Positions 8,534 to 16,949 of a stretch of DNA of 40,606 nucleotides are shown here, in pieces. The position numbers and the translations under genes are program-made. How positions within the stretch are numbered: the stretch's first letter is position 1; every line of letters starts with the position of its first letter. The DNA is from Psychrobacter sp. (lineage in GTDB: Bacteria; Pseudomonadota; Gammaproteobacteria; Pseudomonadales; Moraxellaceae), in the NCBI GenBank assembly GCA_018260445.1, contig JAGLBE010000010.1, positions 1 to 40,606 of the forward strand. Reading direction: 5' to 3'. The notes below the pieces were generated by a model. That model had not been told where the DNA came from. It ran no database searches and saw only the letters and a list, made by a program, of their open reading frames with translations.

Positions 8534-10414
8534 CTAACCTATGCTCAATGATGTGACAGATTTACGCGTGCCATAAGCTAAGTGCACAAGTGCTCGAGTG
8601 ACAACAATGGCGGTAAACAATGAGCTTAAAATACCAATTGCTAGCGTGACGGCGAAACCTTTAATAGGGCCTGACCCAATCGAAAATAGCACAATGGCCA
8701 CCAATAACGTGGTGATATTGCCATCAAAAATACTGCTAAATGCGCGGTCAAAACCGGCGCTAATTGCTGATTTGGGTCGCACCCCTGCCTGCAACTCTTC
8801 ACGAATACGCTCAAATATTAGCACGTTAGCATCGACGGCCATACCAATGGTCAACACAATACCTGCAATACCGGGTAGGGTAAGTGAGGAGCCAAGAATT
8901 GACAGAATGGCAATCATAATAATTAGGTTAAAGGCCAATGCGATGTTAGCTATGATGCCAAACAACCGATAAAAAATAATCATAAAAATAAACACTAACA
9001 GATAGCCCACTTGGGTTGAAAATAAACCATCGTCAATATTCTGCTGACCAAGCGATGGGCCAATGGTACGTTCTTCTACAAAATACATTGGTGCCGCCAG
9101 CGCCCCTGAGCGCAGTAGTAAAGCGAGCTCAGATGCTTCGGCACTGCTGCTAAGCCCCGTAATTTGGAAAGCGGCACCGAGTGTCTCGTTAATATTGGCT
9201 TGACTGATAATGACCGTTTCAGAATACGGGGTACGTATCTGCTGTATCTCGCCCGTCTGCGGATTTTTGCGCGGCGTCACTTTTTGTTTGTTTTCAATAA
9301 ACAAAATCGCCATCTGTTTGCCAGTCGCATTTTTAGTGGCATTTTGCATTAACCTGCCACCTGCTGTGTCAAGTTGGATATTGACCTTGGGCGTACCCGT
9401 CTGATCGTCTAGGCCTGAGCTAGCATCTTGCACCTTCTCACCGGTCAAAATAGGTTGGCGCTCGAGTAACGAGGGCTTGCCATCAAGCGTCATATAGGGA
9501 AAAACTTCAGTGCCCGCTGGCGGAATGCCACCAGAAAACGTTGCGTTTTCCTCAGCCACCAAGCGAAACTCTAAATTGGCAGTACGGCCAAGCACCCGTT
9601 TTGCCTCGGCAGTGTCTTGCACCCCGGGCAACTCGACCACAATGCGGCTTTGACCTTGCGATTGCACTAAGGCTTCAGCCACCCCCAATTCGTTAATGCG
9701 ATTGCGTAACGTAGACAAGTTTTGATTGACCGCATCCGTGCTAAATTGGGTTAATGAGGCTTCGTTATAGTGAAGATTTAACGCTGGACCTCTATCGTCA
9801 ATGGTCGCACTGATGTCAAATGGGCTACCTTGCTGCGCTTGCAAAATGCGCTGTGCTTTGTCACGCGCTGCGTTGTCACTAAAGTGCATTAACAAGCCTT
9901 GGGGCTCAACTGCCACCCCTTTTACCGGAACACGCTCACTACGCAGTGCGGCACGCAGCTCGCTACTGGCACTTTTTAGCCGTTGCTCTAATGCCTTATT
10001 CATATCAACTTCAAGCACAAAGCGCACCCCGCCCCGCAAATCAAGACCAAGCTTGAGGGGTTTGGCACCAATGTTACGTAACCACTCTGGGGTAGTTTGG
10101 GCAAGGTTTAGGGCAACAACATACTTATCCCCCAATTGCTCACGTAAGGCCGCTTGTGCCTTGAGCTGCGCCGCACCATTATCGAGACGTAACAGCGCAC
10201 TGTTATTGGCAAAACTAGGGTCATGATAGGCAATACCTGCCGCATCTAATACCTGTTGTGATTTGACCATCACCTCTTCGGTCAGCACCGTCCCTGCCGA
10301 ATCGCTGGTAATCTGTACCGCCGGTTCATCAGGATATAAGTTAGGTAAGGCATATAGTCCACAGATGACCAGGACAACCATAATTAAAAAGTATTTCCAA
10401 ACAGGGTATTGCAT
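8534..10414 (-). CDS. secD: Protein translocase subunit SecD
   Basis: 626 residues, against 615 in E. coli. It is a membrane partner of SecF in the Sec translocon accessory complex and carries the large periplasmic P1 domain. The N-terminus YPVWKYFLIMVVLVICGLYALPNLYPDEPAVQI aligns closely with E. coli SecD. KLGLDLRGGVRFVLEVDM marks the start of the P1 region, and ELPGVQD lies within it. The C-terminal helices carry IVLTIGMAVDANVLIFERIREEL, the conserved proton-path helix with its Asp. It is separated from yajC by 244 bp containing a strong hairpin, and from secF by nine bases, so secD and secF are co-transcribed. Confidence 0.98.
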   Translation of the reverse strand: MQYPVWKYFLIMVVLVICGLYALPNLYPDEPAVQITSDSAGTVLTEEVMVKSQQVLDAAGIAYHDPSFANNSALLRLDNGAAQLKAQAALREQLGDKYVVALNLAQTTPEWLRNIGAKPLKLGLDLRGGVRFVLEVDMNKALEQRLKSASSELRAALRSERVPVKGVAVEPQGLLMHFSDNAARDKAQRILQAQQGSPFDISATIDDRGPALNLHYNEASLTQFSTDAVNQNLSTLRNRINELGVAEALVQSQGQSRIVVELPGVQDTAEAKRVLGRTANLEFRLVAEENATFSGGIPPAGTEVFPYMTLDGKPSLLERQPILTGEKVQDASSGLDDQTGTPKVNIQLDTAGGRLMQNATKNATGKQMAILFIENKQKVTPRKNPQTGEIQQIRTPYSETVIISQANINETLGAAFQITGLSSSAEASELALLLRSGALAAPMYFVEERTIGPSLGQQNIDDGLFSTQVGYLLVFIFMIIFYRLFGIIANIALAFNLIIMIAILSILGSSLTLPGIAGIVLTIGMAVDANVLIFERIREELQAGVRPKSAISAGFDRAFSSIFDGNITTLLVAIVLFSIGSGPIKGFAVTLAIGILSSLFTAIVVTRALVHLAYGTRKSVTSLSIG

Positions 10415-10513
10415 AGTGGCTTCTTCACTTGAGGCAAGGGTAAGTAGATGGTAATAGCGATAGCGATACTAATCGTCATAGTAGGGGCTAACTGGCCAAT
10501 CAGCCGTTAGCAA

Positions 10514-10552
10514 CACTGCAGCGCCAGCAATAAATCGTTGCTGGGCGCAGTG
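10514..10552 (-). other. Hairpin in the yajC-secD spacer
   Basis: CACTGC (10514-10519), GCGCC and GCAA on the left pair with TTGC, GGGCGC and GCAGTG (to 10552) on the right, giving about 15 pairs with a two-base bulge and a short AT-rich loop. A second inverted pair, GCTAAC/GTTAGC, lies just beside it (about 10487-10512). No T-run follows on the minus strand, so it is not a standard terminator. It could be an mRNA processing or stabilising structure that sets the yajC:secDF ratio (inference). Confidence 0.5.
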
Positions 10553-10658
10553 AATAACGCCTTGATAGGCTTATGGCCGTGCTGCTAAGCTTGGCTTAAG
10601 TACAGCAAAGCGGTTAAAAAGCAAAGCGGTTACAATAGGAAAAAGGGATAAATCTTGG

Positions 10659-10997
10659 TTACTTTAACCCGTCAATTGTACCCTTTGGCAACACCGAAAT
10701 AATAGCGGCACGTTGCACCATCACATCGGTTTTATCATTTAGGCTAACCACGGCATAATCACCATTAATCGACTTAATTAAACCCATTAGGCCACCAGCA
10801 AAGATGACCTCGTTGCCCACACCCAAAGCCTGAATCATCTCACGATGCTCTTTAGCGCGTTTAGATTGCGGCCGAATGACCAAAAAGTAGAAAACGGCAA
10901 AAATAGCCAGTGGAAACAGCCATTGTAGCATCATTGCTGGCATGCTAGCAGCTTGAGGTGCTGCTGCGGCCTGTGCCGTTTGAATCAATAAACCCAT
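10659..10997 (-). CDS. yajC: Preprotein translocase subunit YajC
   Basis: 112 residues, close to E. coli YajC (110). It is a small membrane protein of the SecDF-YajC accessory complex. One membrane helix (about 28-42, WLFPLAIFAVFYFLVIRPQ) carries the family hallmark FYFLVIRPQ. A compact cytoplasmic domain follows, with GNEVIFAGGLMGLI and DKTDVMVQRAAI. The ATG at 10997 has AAGGAA five bases upstream. The tgt and queA genes that precede yajC in E. coli are not here: upstream is a gap and then a divergent lapA. Confidence 0.97.
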   Translation of the reverse strand: MGLLIQTAQAAAAPQAASMPAMMLQWLFPLAIFAVFYFLVIRPQSKRAKEHREMIQALGVGNEVIFAGGLMGLIKSINGDYAVVSLNDKTDVMVQRAAIISVLPKGTIDGLK

Positions 10998-11557
10998 GAA
11001 TGTTCCTTATAATTTAGTAAAATAATCGTCTTTTTAAACCGGCACTAAAAACTGGTTTACTCACTATGATTCTCATAGATAGTGTCATATATGGGGATAG
11101 TCAGTTTAAATACTGTGCATGGTAACAAAAAAAAGGCGGCTTGATAACTGTTAGTTGCAACACAAGGCATCTAGCAGAACAGATGGGGTTGTTTACTGAC
11201 AAAAATAGTCAAATGGTTCAAGCAGATAGCATGAAGTTTGGCTGCTGCTATGGCGCAATGCCAATAAACTTGACAATAAACTGCTAGGCGCTAACGCCCC
11301 CTCCTACTTAAACTTTAGCTTAAGCATAAATATAAAATGAGCACTAACACCCTTTTGGTATATAACGCTATAATTATAAATACGATTCAACCGTTTATAT
11401 TTACCGTAAAAGCCAGTTTGACCGGTGGTCGTCTGCGCATTGTGGAATGACACTTAAGCATCTAAATACTTAAACACCTAAATACTTAGACGTTTTAACG
11501 CTTAGACAACGAACTTGGCTTTTGGGTATCTTATATCAGCACGACATTGAGGTTATT
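10998..11557. other. 560-bp divergent gap between yajC and lapA
   Basis: Must hold promoters in both directions. TATAAT-like (about 11369-11376) and TTGACA-like (about 11269) hexamers are present but not well spaced to each other. A 16-bp direct repeat (CTAAATACTTAAACAC at 11462, repeated with changes at 11478) and a small inverted repeat (CTATGA/TCATAG, about 11064-11078) are the only other structure I see. No gene or RNA recognised. Confidence 0.5.
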
Positions 11558-11941
11558 ATGCGTATTATTTTATTTATCTTATTATTTTTAGCGTTTGGCT
11601 ATTCACTAGGCCTAGTGTTAGCCAATGATACCCCTGTTGCGGTCAATTTATTATTCTCCAATGCCCCACCGAGGAATTTAGGGCTATGGCTCATCTTGAG
11701 TATCATTTTGGGTGTGCTGATTGGGATGTTACTGGCACTTTTGGTGTTTAGAGTCCTACAAAACAAGTGGGAGATTGGCCGCTTGAAAAAGGACAATAAG
11801 CGGTTGCAAGAAGAGCTGAAACAAGCCAATATCGCTATTGACCGTCAGGCAAATGGTCAGCCCGTCGATCAAACCATTTTTGTCGATACGGCGAGCACCA
11901 AGACACCAAGCAATAGTACGCTGACCAAACCCTCATTATAA
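11558..11941 (+). CDS. lapA: LapA-domain (DUF1049) inner-membrane protein
   Basis: 127 residues from the ATG at 11558, with GAGG six bases upstream; the frame extends to 11522, but the family start fits 11558. There are two membrane helices (about 2-20 and 46-70). Between them lies the LapA-type segment NDTPVAVNLLF, and after them a charged coiled coil (KWEIGRLKKDNKRLQEELKQ) and a Thr/Ser-rich tail. E. coli LapA (YciS) works with LapB at the LPS assembly and LpxC turnover step. In E. coli the order is lapA-lapB-pyrF. Here pyrF follows directly, after a terminator-like hairpin, with no lapB. Confidence 0.88.
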   Translation: MRIILFILLFLAFGYSLGLVLANDTPVAVNLLFSNAPPRNLGLWLILSIILGVLIGMLLALLVFRVLQNKWEIGRLKKDNKRLQEELKQANIAIDRQANGQPVDQTIFVDTASTKTPSNSTLTKPSL

Positions 11942-12119
11942 GTTATGACGTAGTCAATGGCTAAAGGTACTCGATGTAGGATAGGTCAATCCCCCATTGT
12001 CTATCACTACGCTGCATTTGTCATCAAGCGTCCCATAGCAGGTACTATCGATATCTAACAAGCTTGCTTACCACAATGGACAACGGACAACTGACGAACA
12101 AGCTTTAGCACTGATTTAG

Positions 12120-12144
12120 GCGACCAACGTAGGGTCGCTTTTTT
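12120..12144 (+). terminator. Intrinsic terminator or attenuator before pyrF
   Basis: GCGACC (12120-12125) pairs with GGTCGC (12133-12138), followed at once by six T residues (12139-12144). It ends 43 bp before the pyrF ATG. It either ends lapA transcription or, if pyrF is transcribed from upstream, acts as an attenuator. Confidence 0.85.
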
Positions 12145-12187
12145 ATGACTACCAAACTCACCCGAATAAATACAGGTAGGCAATCTT

Positions 12188-13018
12188 ATGAGCGCAGCAA
12201 ACCCGCAGCACAAAACATCGCAACCATTAGCAGCAAACTTAACAAACGTTCATGCATCTATGGCCACATCTCAAGATACGGTTCAGACTAAGTCTGAGAC
12301 TAGGGTTGATACTAGGGTTGAAACTAAGTCGCCTATTATCGTAGCGCTCGATAAAGCCGATTTAATGGCGGCGCTTACCTTAGCAGACCAATTAGACCCA
12401 AATTATTGCCGCGTAAAGGTTGGAAAAGAGTTGTATACCGCTTGCGGGCCGCAAATTATTGATAACTTGCAGCAGCGAGGGTTTGAGATATTTTTAGACC
12501 TTAAATTTCATGATATCCCCAATACCACTGCTCAAGCAGTATTGGCCGCCGCCGATATGGGGGTATGGATGGTCAATGTGCATGCGAGTGCAGGGTTTGA
12601 CGCCATGAGTGAGGCCAAAAAACGGCTTGTCAATGCAGGTCATGTTACCCAATTGATAGCAGTGACGGTGCTGACCTCCATGACCGAGCAAGGGCTGGAG
12701 CAAATAGGCGTAGCCGGCTCGCTGCTCGATCAGGTGCAGCGTTTGGCGTTGTTAACCAAAGAGGCGGGGCTTGATGGAGTAGTGTGCTCGGCGCAAGAGG
12801 CCAGTGTCTTAAAACAACTTTGTGGGCAGGGTTTTAAGCTAATTACCCCCGGTATTCGATTAACAGGCGATGATAGCAATGATCAAAAAAGAATTTGTAC
12901 GCCCCAGGCAGCGCTAAACAATGGCTCAGATTATTTGGTCATCGGCCGCTCGATTAGCCAAGCGGCTGACCCGAACCAAAAACTATTGGCCATTATTGAT
13001 AGTCTTAAACAAGCTTAG
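12188..13018 (+). CDS. pyrF: Orotidine 5'-phosphate decarboxylase
   Basis: 276 residues, against 245 in E. coli. It makes UMP from OMP, the last step of de novo pyrimidine synthesis. The catalytic signature [12 protein letters not shown] is at 102-113, with the Asp-Lys-Asp residues at about 104, 106 and 109. Other landmarks are IVALDKAD (51-58), RVKVGKELY (75-83), [12 protein letters not shown], and the C-terminal TPGIR and VIGRSI. About 45 extra N-terminal residues ([20 protein letters not shown] onward) precede the barrel and include a small duplication (TRVDTRVE, two 12-bp units at 12299-12322). The ATG at 12188 has AGGTAGG upstream; a later in-frame ATG at 12260 is possible. It follows a terminator-like hairpin, see 12120-12144. 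Confidence 0.97.
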   Translation: MSAANPQHKTSQPLAANLTNVHASMATSQDTVQTKSETRVDTRVETKSPIIVALDKADLMAALTLADQLDPNYCRVKVGKELYTACGPQIIDNLQQRGFEIFLDLKFHDIPNTTAQAVLAAADMGVWMVNVHASAGFDAMSEAKKRLVNAGHVTQLIAVTVLTSMTEQGLEQIGVAGSLLDQVQRLALLTKEAGLDGVVCSAQEASVLKQLCGQGFKLITPGIRLTGDDSNDQKRICTPQAALNNGSDYLVIGRSISQAADPNQKLLAIIDSLKQA

Positions 13019-13156
13019 GGTTGCTAATAGTGGCTATTTAACCTGCCCCGTCTTGGGAATCAACAGAGTCAACAGAATCAACTAAATCAATAAAGGCCAC
13101 TTGATAAAAAACCTACCTTATTGCGGTTATCCTTCAATACAACTATATTAACCCTT

Positions 13157-13951
13157 ATGAAACTACAAATACTCAGCGACTTACACATTGATAGTTATGC
13201 TAGGCGAGATTTGCCCCTAGTCAATATCCCTAAATCCGATGCCGATTTGATATTGGTAGCAGGCGATACCGCCAACAGTGATTTGGGCATGGCATGGCTG
13301 CAACAGCAGGCTGAGCATCACCAAAAGCCAGTGGTGACCATTGCGGGCAATCACGAATATTTTGGCGAAGACATCCTCACTTTTGATAGCAAGCTGCAGC
13401 AATGGGATAATTTTGATAGCCAGTTGTTGACGGGGCTTAAGGTGCTGCAGTGCCGTGCGCTAGATGTGGGCGAGGTGCGTATCCTCGGCTGTACCTTATG
13501 GACAGATTATCAGTTTGAAGCGACGGCTGACACAGTAGAAGCAGCGATGCGCTTTATGCGGGATTATCAGCAAATTATGGCGGGCGACGTGTTGTTTTCG
13601 CCGGCTATTTCGGTACAGATTCATACCCAGCATAGACGCTGGCTTAAACATGCCCTTATAGAGGCCAAAGCCGAGGGTAAAAAGGTGGTGGTGATGACCC
13701 ACCATAGTGTTAGTAAACAGTCGGTCTCCGAGCGTTATGCCGGCTTGCCCAGTAATGCTGCTTTTGTCACCGAGTTGTCCAGTTGGATGCATGAAGCCTG
13801 GGCACCGGCATTGTGGGTGCATGGGCATACGCACGAAGCCTTTGATTATCACATCGCCAATACTCGTGTGGTGGTCAATCCTAGAGCCTATCCGGGCGAA
13901 TTAAGCAGTACGGGCCTAGCGTTCGATTGGTCTAAAGTTGTGGAGGTATGA
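13157..13951 (+). CDS. Metallophosphoesterase (calcineurin-like)
   Basis: 264 residues from the ATG at 13157. The N-terminus MKLQILSDLHIDS carries the first metal motif (D8, H10). The rest of the fold follows in order: LVAGDTANSD, IAGNHEYFG (the GNH motif), VVVMTHHSV and LWVHGHTHEAFDY. These ligands build the two-metal centre of the calcineurin-like superfamily, which cleaves phosphoesters of many kinds. The substrate cannot be deduced; it resembles the uncharacterised predicted phosphohydrolase branch rather than CpdA or MPP enzymes. No strong ribosome site is seen before 13157; an in-frame TTG at 13121 exists but would add residues unlike the family. It lies 12 bp upstream of a histidine phosphatase gene, so the two phosphatases are probably co-transcribed. 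Confidence 0.9.
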   Translation: MKLQILSDLHIDSYARRDLPLVNIPKSDADLILVAGDTANSDLGMAWLQQQAEHHQKPVVTIAGNHEYFGEDILTFDSKLQQWDNFDSQLLTGLKVLQCRALDVGEVRILGCTLWTDYQFEATADTVEAAMRFMRDYQQIMAGDVLFSPAISVQIHTQHRRWLKHALIEAKAEGKKVVVMTHHSVSKQSVSERYAGLPSNAAFVTELSSWMHEAWAPALWVHGHTHEAFDYHIANTRVVVNPRAYPGELSSTGLAFDWSKVVEV

Positions 13952-13963
13952 TTACAGCCCATT

Positions 13964-14812
13964 ATGACAGATATTGATGACAACCAAGATAGCCCCGCTT
14001 CTGACAAACAAGCGGCTGACAAGCACGTCGCTAAAAAATTAGCGACTGTTGGAAAAGCGGTTGATAACCCTATCCATACCGATAAAGCGGATATTGGCGT
14101 ACCCTCGGCGCCAGCACCCGCACATTTGCCAGACAGCATGATAAACTCAGTCAAACAGTTGCCCAATCAGCAGGAGCGCTTGATTTTATTTACCCGCCAC
14201 TCACTGCGCGAACGCTCTAACGGCAATGGGTTTGCCAGTTATGATTTGCCGTTAACTCCCAAAGGTAGGGTGTTGGCAAAATCGTGGGGGCGCTGGCTTG
14301 CCGATAATTTGACCTATTCGATGGAAGCCTACAGTATCGCAAGCCCCATTGAGCGCTGTGTGGAAACGGCGACGCTTATGCAGAGGGGAGCAGGGGTTAA
14401 CCATCCTGTGGTGCACCAGCCCTTGTTGGTTGAGCCGGGTAGCCTGGTCATCCATCCAACTTTGGCTAATGACGTATTTAAAAACGTTGGTGCCTTACAA
14501 TTTATCAATGCTTTTTTAACCAACTCACTAGACAGTACAAAACCTGCCAAACAGGGCGGACTCGATATTTTGCGTTTGCTCTATGACAATCAGCCAAAGC
14601 CCGGGCATTTAACGCTAGCGGTTAGCCACGATACCTTGTTAGCGGCATTTTTGGGAGTGATGATGCAGGTGACAGACATCACTTGGAATGATTGGCCTAA
14701 AATGATGGAGGGGGTGTTTATCTGGTTTGACGATAAACCGTTTGAGCAGGCAACTGCCACTTTTATTTGGCGTGGACAGCGTTATGACACGGCAGTGGCA
14801 AGGTTGTTGTAG
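13964..14812 (+). CDS. Histidine phosphatase family protein
   Basis: 282 residues. After about 70 hydrophilic, probably disordered residues comes LILFTRHSLRER (73-84). The Arg78-His79 pair fits the phospho-acceptor motif of the branch 2 (acid phosphatase-like) or phosphoglycerate mutase superfamily, although the usual RHG reads RHS here. The second Arg is in SPIERCVETA (R131), and the second catalytic His-Asp is in AVSHDTLL (H222, D223). Residues such as YDLPLTPKGRVLAKSWGRWLA match the family helix after the first motif. Substrate unknown. It starts 12 bp after the metallophosphoesterase and ends before a strong bidirectional terminator. Confidence 0.85.
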   Translation: MTDIDDNQDSPASDKQAADKHVAKKLATVGKAVDNPIHTDKADIGVPSAPAPAHLPDSMINSVKQLPNQQERLILFTRHSLRERSNGNGFASYDLPLTPKGRVLAKSWGRWLADNLTYSMEAYSIASPIERCVETATLMQRGAGVNHPVVHQPLLVEPGSLVIHPTLANDVFKNVGALQFINAFLTNSLDSTKPAKQGGLDILRLLYDNQPKPGHLTLAVSHDTLLAAFLGVMMQVTDITWNDWPKMMEGVFIWFDDKPFEQATATFIWRGQRYDTAVARLL

Positions 14813-14863
14813 TTTATAGCTGAAAATGGTTATAACTAAAAATGGTTATGGCTAAAAACCATC

Positions 14864-14904
14864 AAAAAACCCTTTAGCACACATCACATGCTAAAGGGTT
14901 TTTT
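14864..14904. terminator. Bidirectional intrinsic terminator
   Basis: AACCCTTTAGCA (14868-14879) pairs with TGCTAAAGGGTT (14889-14900). An A-run lies on the left (14864-14869) and a T-run on the right (14899-14904), so it can stop transcripts from both the histidine phosphatase gene and the convergent rpsT. Confidence 0.93.
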
Positions 14905-15016
14905 ATATGGGTCAGAACGATGATTTATTCAATATGCTTAATTATATAGTATAAAGTTAAACACAGTATAAACGTCATCCCACCCTAAACGTTAAGCCAA
15001 AGCGACTAAACAGCGA

Positions 15017-15283
15017 TTACGCTTTTAATGCTTTTACCGCAGTGTTATAACGGCTTTTATGACGAGCGGCTTTATTCTTATGAATAATACCTTTATCGGC
15101 CATACGGTCAATCACAGGAACCGCTTTGTTATAAGCGACAGTCGCTGCATCATAATCTTTAGCTTCGATAGCCGCATCTACCTTTTTAAGGTAAGTACGA
15201 ATCATCGAACGCTGTGACGCTTGATGTTGACGACGAACATTGTTTTGACGAACACGTTTACGAGCTTGTGCTGAGTTAGCCAC
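15017..15283 (-). CDS. rpsT: 30S ribosomal protein S20
   Basis: 88 residues, against 87 in E. coli. The sequence [35 protein letters not shown] is typical of S20, a helical protein that binds 16S rRNA early in 30S assembly. The start codon is GTG (15281-15283), with AAGGAG correctly spaced upstream. A non-ATG start is notable because E. coli rpsT uses UUG and is regulated at translation by S20 itself. It is monocistronic here and convergent with the histidine phosphatase gene across a shared terminator. Confidence 0.98.
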   Translation of the reverse strand: MANSAQARKRVRQNNVRRQHQASQRSMIRTYLKKVDAAIEAKDYDAATVAYNKAVPVIDRMADKGIIHKNKAARHKSRYNTAVKALKA

Positions 15284-15813
15284 GGATGTCTCCTTAATGA
15301 GGTTTAGTTACTGAATAATATTTATTGCAGCAATCTAAATCAGTACTGTGGAATATAAGCGTCAATCGTGGCGATAAATGACCACATTGACATAAGAATC
15401 TTGCGAACTAAAACGGACTTAATAACGATATCAATAACCAACATCAGCCACTAAATAGCATGATAACTTACATTAAAGCGTATCAGCCACTTTGCCACTA
15501 TGAATCTGAGACTATCCATTGGACAAACGGGCAATGCATACTTAGGCTGGCACGTCATCAACCTGACTCTATTGATAGAAAGCTTTAGGCTAGCAGTAGC
15601 CATCTGCGAGCCTAGTTCACCCATATAAACCAGTTAACCCACATAAAAAGGGTAGTGTTTTCTAATTCTAAGAGGGGCCGGACTTGCATCGCAAATTTGG
15701 AATATTATATTTGCAGGTGAATTAAAGGGGCTAAGTCTAGCAAACTTGGATGAATAATACAATAAAATCTATTTTGAATCTTTCATAGGGACTAGGGTTT
15801 GTGTCCCTAGGGT
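15284..15813. other. 530-bp gap upstream of rpsT
   Basis: Carries the rpsT promoter and leader on the minus strand; several AT-rich hexamers are present but none stands out. Near 15789-15812 an overlapping inverted repeat built from CTAGGG/CCCTAG and GGGAC/GTCCC lies just past the RDD gene stop. It lacks a T-run on the minus strand, so its terminator role is uncertain. No gene or RNA recognised. Confidence 0.5.
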
Positions 15814-16671
15814 TTATTTTAAAATCTTTGTCTTTGTTTTTTGAGTATCGGGCGTCAACTGCGAGTCATGAGCTTTTACCACATAAGTTTTGGCAATTTT
15901 ATCGTGCAAACTGCGCCGTTGTTTGTCGCGTAGCATAAACACCACATCCAAAATCAAAATAATTTGCCCGATGGTCGGTAAACTATAAGCAAGATTGGTG
16001 AGTATGGTGCGCAGAAAAAGCAGATTAAAGGTAGAGGGTACCCGATGGCTGCTGTTATCTAAAATACGTACCCCTACCGCAAGTTTGCCAATGCTTTGCC
16101 CGCGACGAAGCAGCATGCTGATTTGTATCGCCACCAAAGCGATAAACATCAGTAGCGTCATCAGCACCAAGTGCATCGGTACTGAGGCTATCAGCGTCTC
16201 CAAAATGGCCGGATCTTGCATGACGCCTTCTAACTGCTTAAAGTCAAAGTTTATCGCCGACAATAAGGGCACCAAACACAGCCATGCCAACACTTGATCG
16301 ATAAGCACTGCCAGTATTCTATTGCCGACAGTGGCCAGCTCGTTTTTGCCAACCAGATGGGCTGATTTTTTGTTTAAGCCGACCACTTGACCTATCGACT
16401 TGACATCAAAAGCATGCTTGTGGCTTAAGCCGCCCTTTTTATTGCCATACAATTCGTCTACCGTGGTGCGCGATTTAGCCTTGATGTGAGTGTCGTTTGG
16501 GTTGTAATGATGCGTCTCATTGGTCATATCGCCAACGCGAACCCATTTGGTCATCCCCTCGTGCCACATTAAGTCAGTAAGCTCGACCTCTTGGGTGGCC
16601 AACATGGTGTTGAGTTGATCGAGTGTGTAGGGCCCTGCTTGCACCTGATTTCTTGCCAGATAAATCTGCAT
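15814..16671 (-). CDS. GYF_2 (DUF4339) - RDD family membrane protein
   Basis: 285 residues in two parts. Residues 1 to about 55 form a GYF_2-type domain: MQIYLARNQVQAGPYTLDQLN followed by LMWHEGMTKWVRVGD, the expected GPYT..L and W..GM..W pattern. From about 115 an RDD domain follows (NRILAVLIDQVLAWLCLVP, then the RRGQSIGKLAVGVRI segment and a last hydrophobic stretch), with four membrane helices. RDD proteins are poorly defined; some act in ion or small-molecule transport. The GYF_2-RDD fusion is a known combination in proteobacteria, and its role is not established. It lies alone between rpsT and ppsA. The ATG at 16671 has no strong ribosome site. Confidence 0.88.
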   Translation of the reverse strand: MQIYLARNQVQAGPYTLDQLNTMLATQEVELTDLMWHEGMTKWVRVGDMTNETHHYNPNDTHIKAKSRTTVDELYGNKKGGLSHKHAFDVKSIGQVVGLNKKSAHLVGKNELATVGNRILAVLIDQVLAWLCLVPLLSAINFDFKQLEGVMQDPAILETLIASVPMHLVLMTLLMFIALVAIQISMLLRRGQSIGKLAVGVRILDNSSHRVPSTFNLLFLRTILTNLAYSLPTIGQIILILDVVFMLRDKQRRSLHDKIAKTYVVKAHDSQLTPDTQKTKTKILK

Positions 16672-16949
16672 GAAAGTACTAACCTTGTATAAATGAGCCG
16701 AGATACGTATCTATCTTATATTCTTATTTGCTTAAGTTGTTAGATGACCTGCTTCTATCTCATCTGCCTCATCTGCGTATAGCTTTTTATAGCTTTAGCT
16801 GCTTATATAACAACTTATATAACAACGACCACCCTCCTCATTTTACGATTGTTGTGGCCGTTATTTTAACAATATTAAGGGGTTTACTTTCCCTTAAGAC
16901 ACAAATTAAGACATAAAGGTTGCCCAAGCATCCTAAGCATTAAAGTGTG

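Noticed and set aside
10998-11557. tRNA or 4.5S/6S RNA gene in the yajC-lapA gap
   Set aside because: No cloverleaf T-loop (GTTCRA) with matching acceptor stem and no recognised RNA core.
12076-12108. Ten-codon frame (MDNGQLTNKL) before the pyrF hairpin, as a possible leader peptide
   Set aside because: No ribosome site, no run of diagnostic codons and no U-rich pause. A chance frame is likely.
15640-15740. Possible small RNA in the rpsT upstream gap
   Set aside because: No clear promoter-hairpin-T-run arrangement could be found by eye.
16728-16916. 62-codon plus-strand frame between the RDD gene and ppsA
   Set aside because: No ribosome site, AT-rich low-complexity sequence, antisense to the local transcription.
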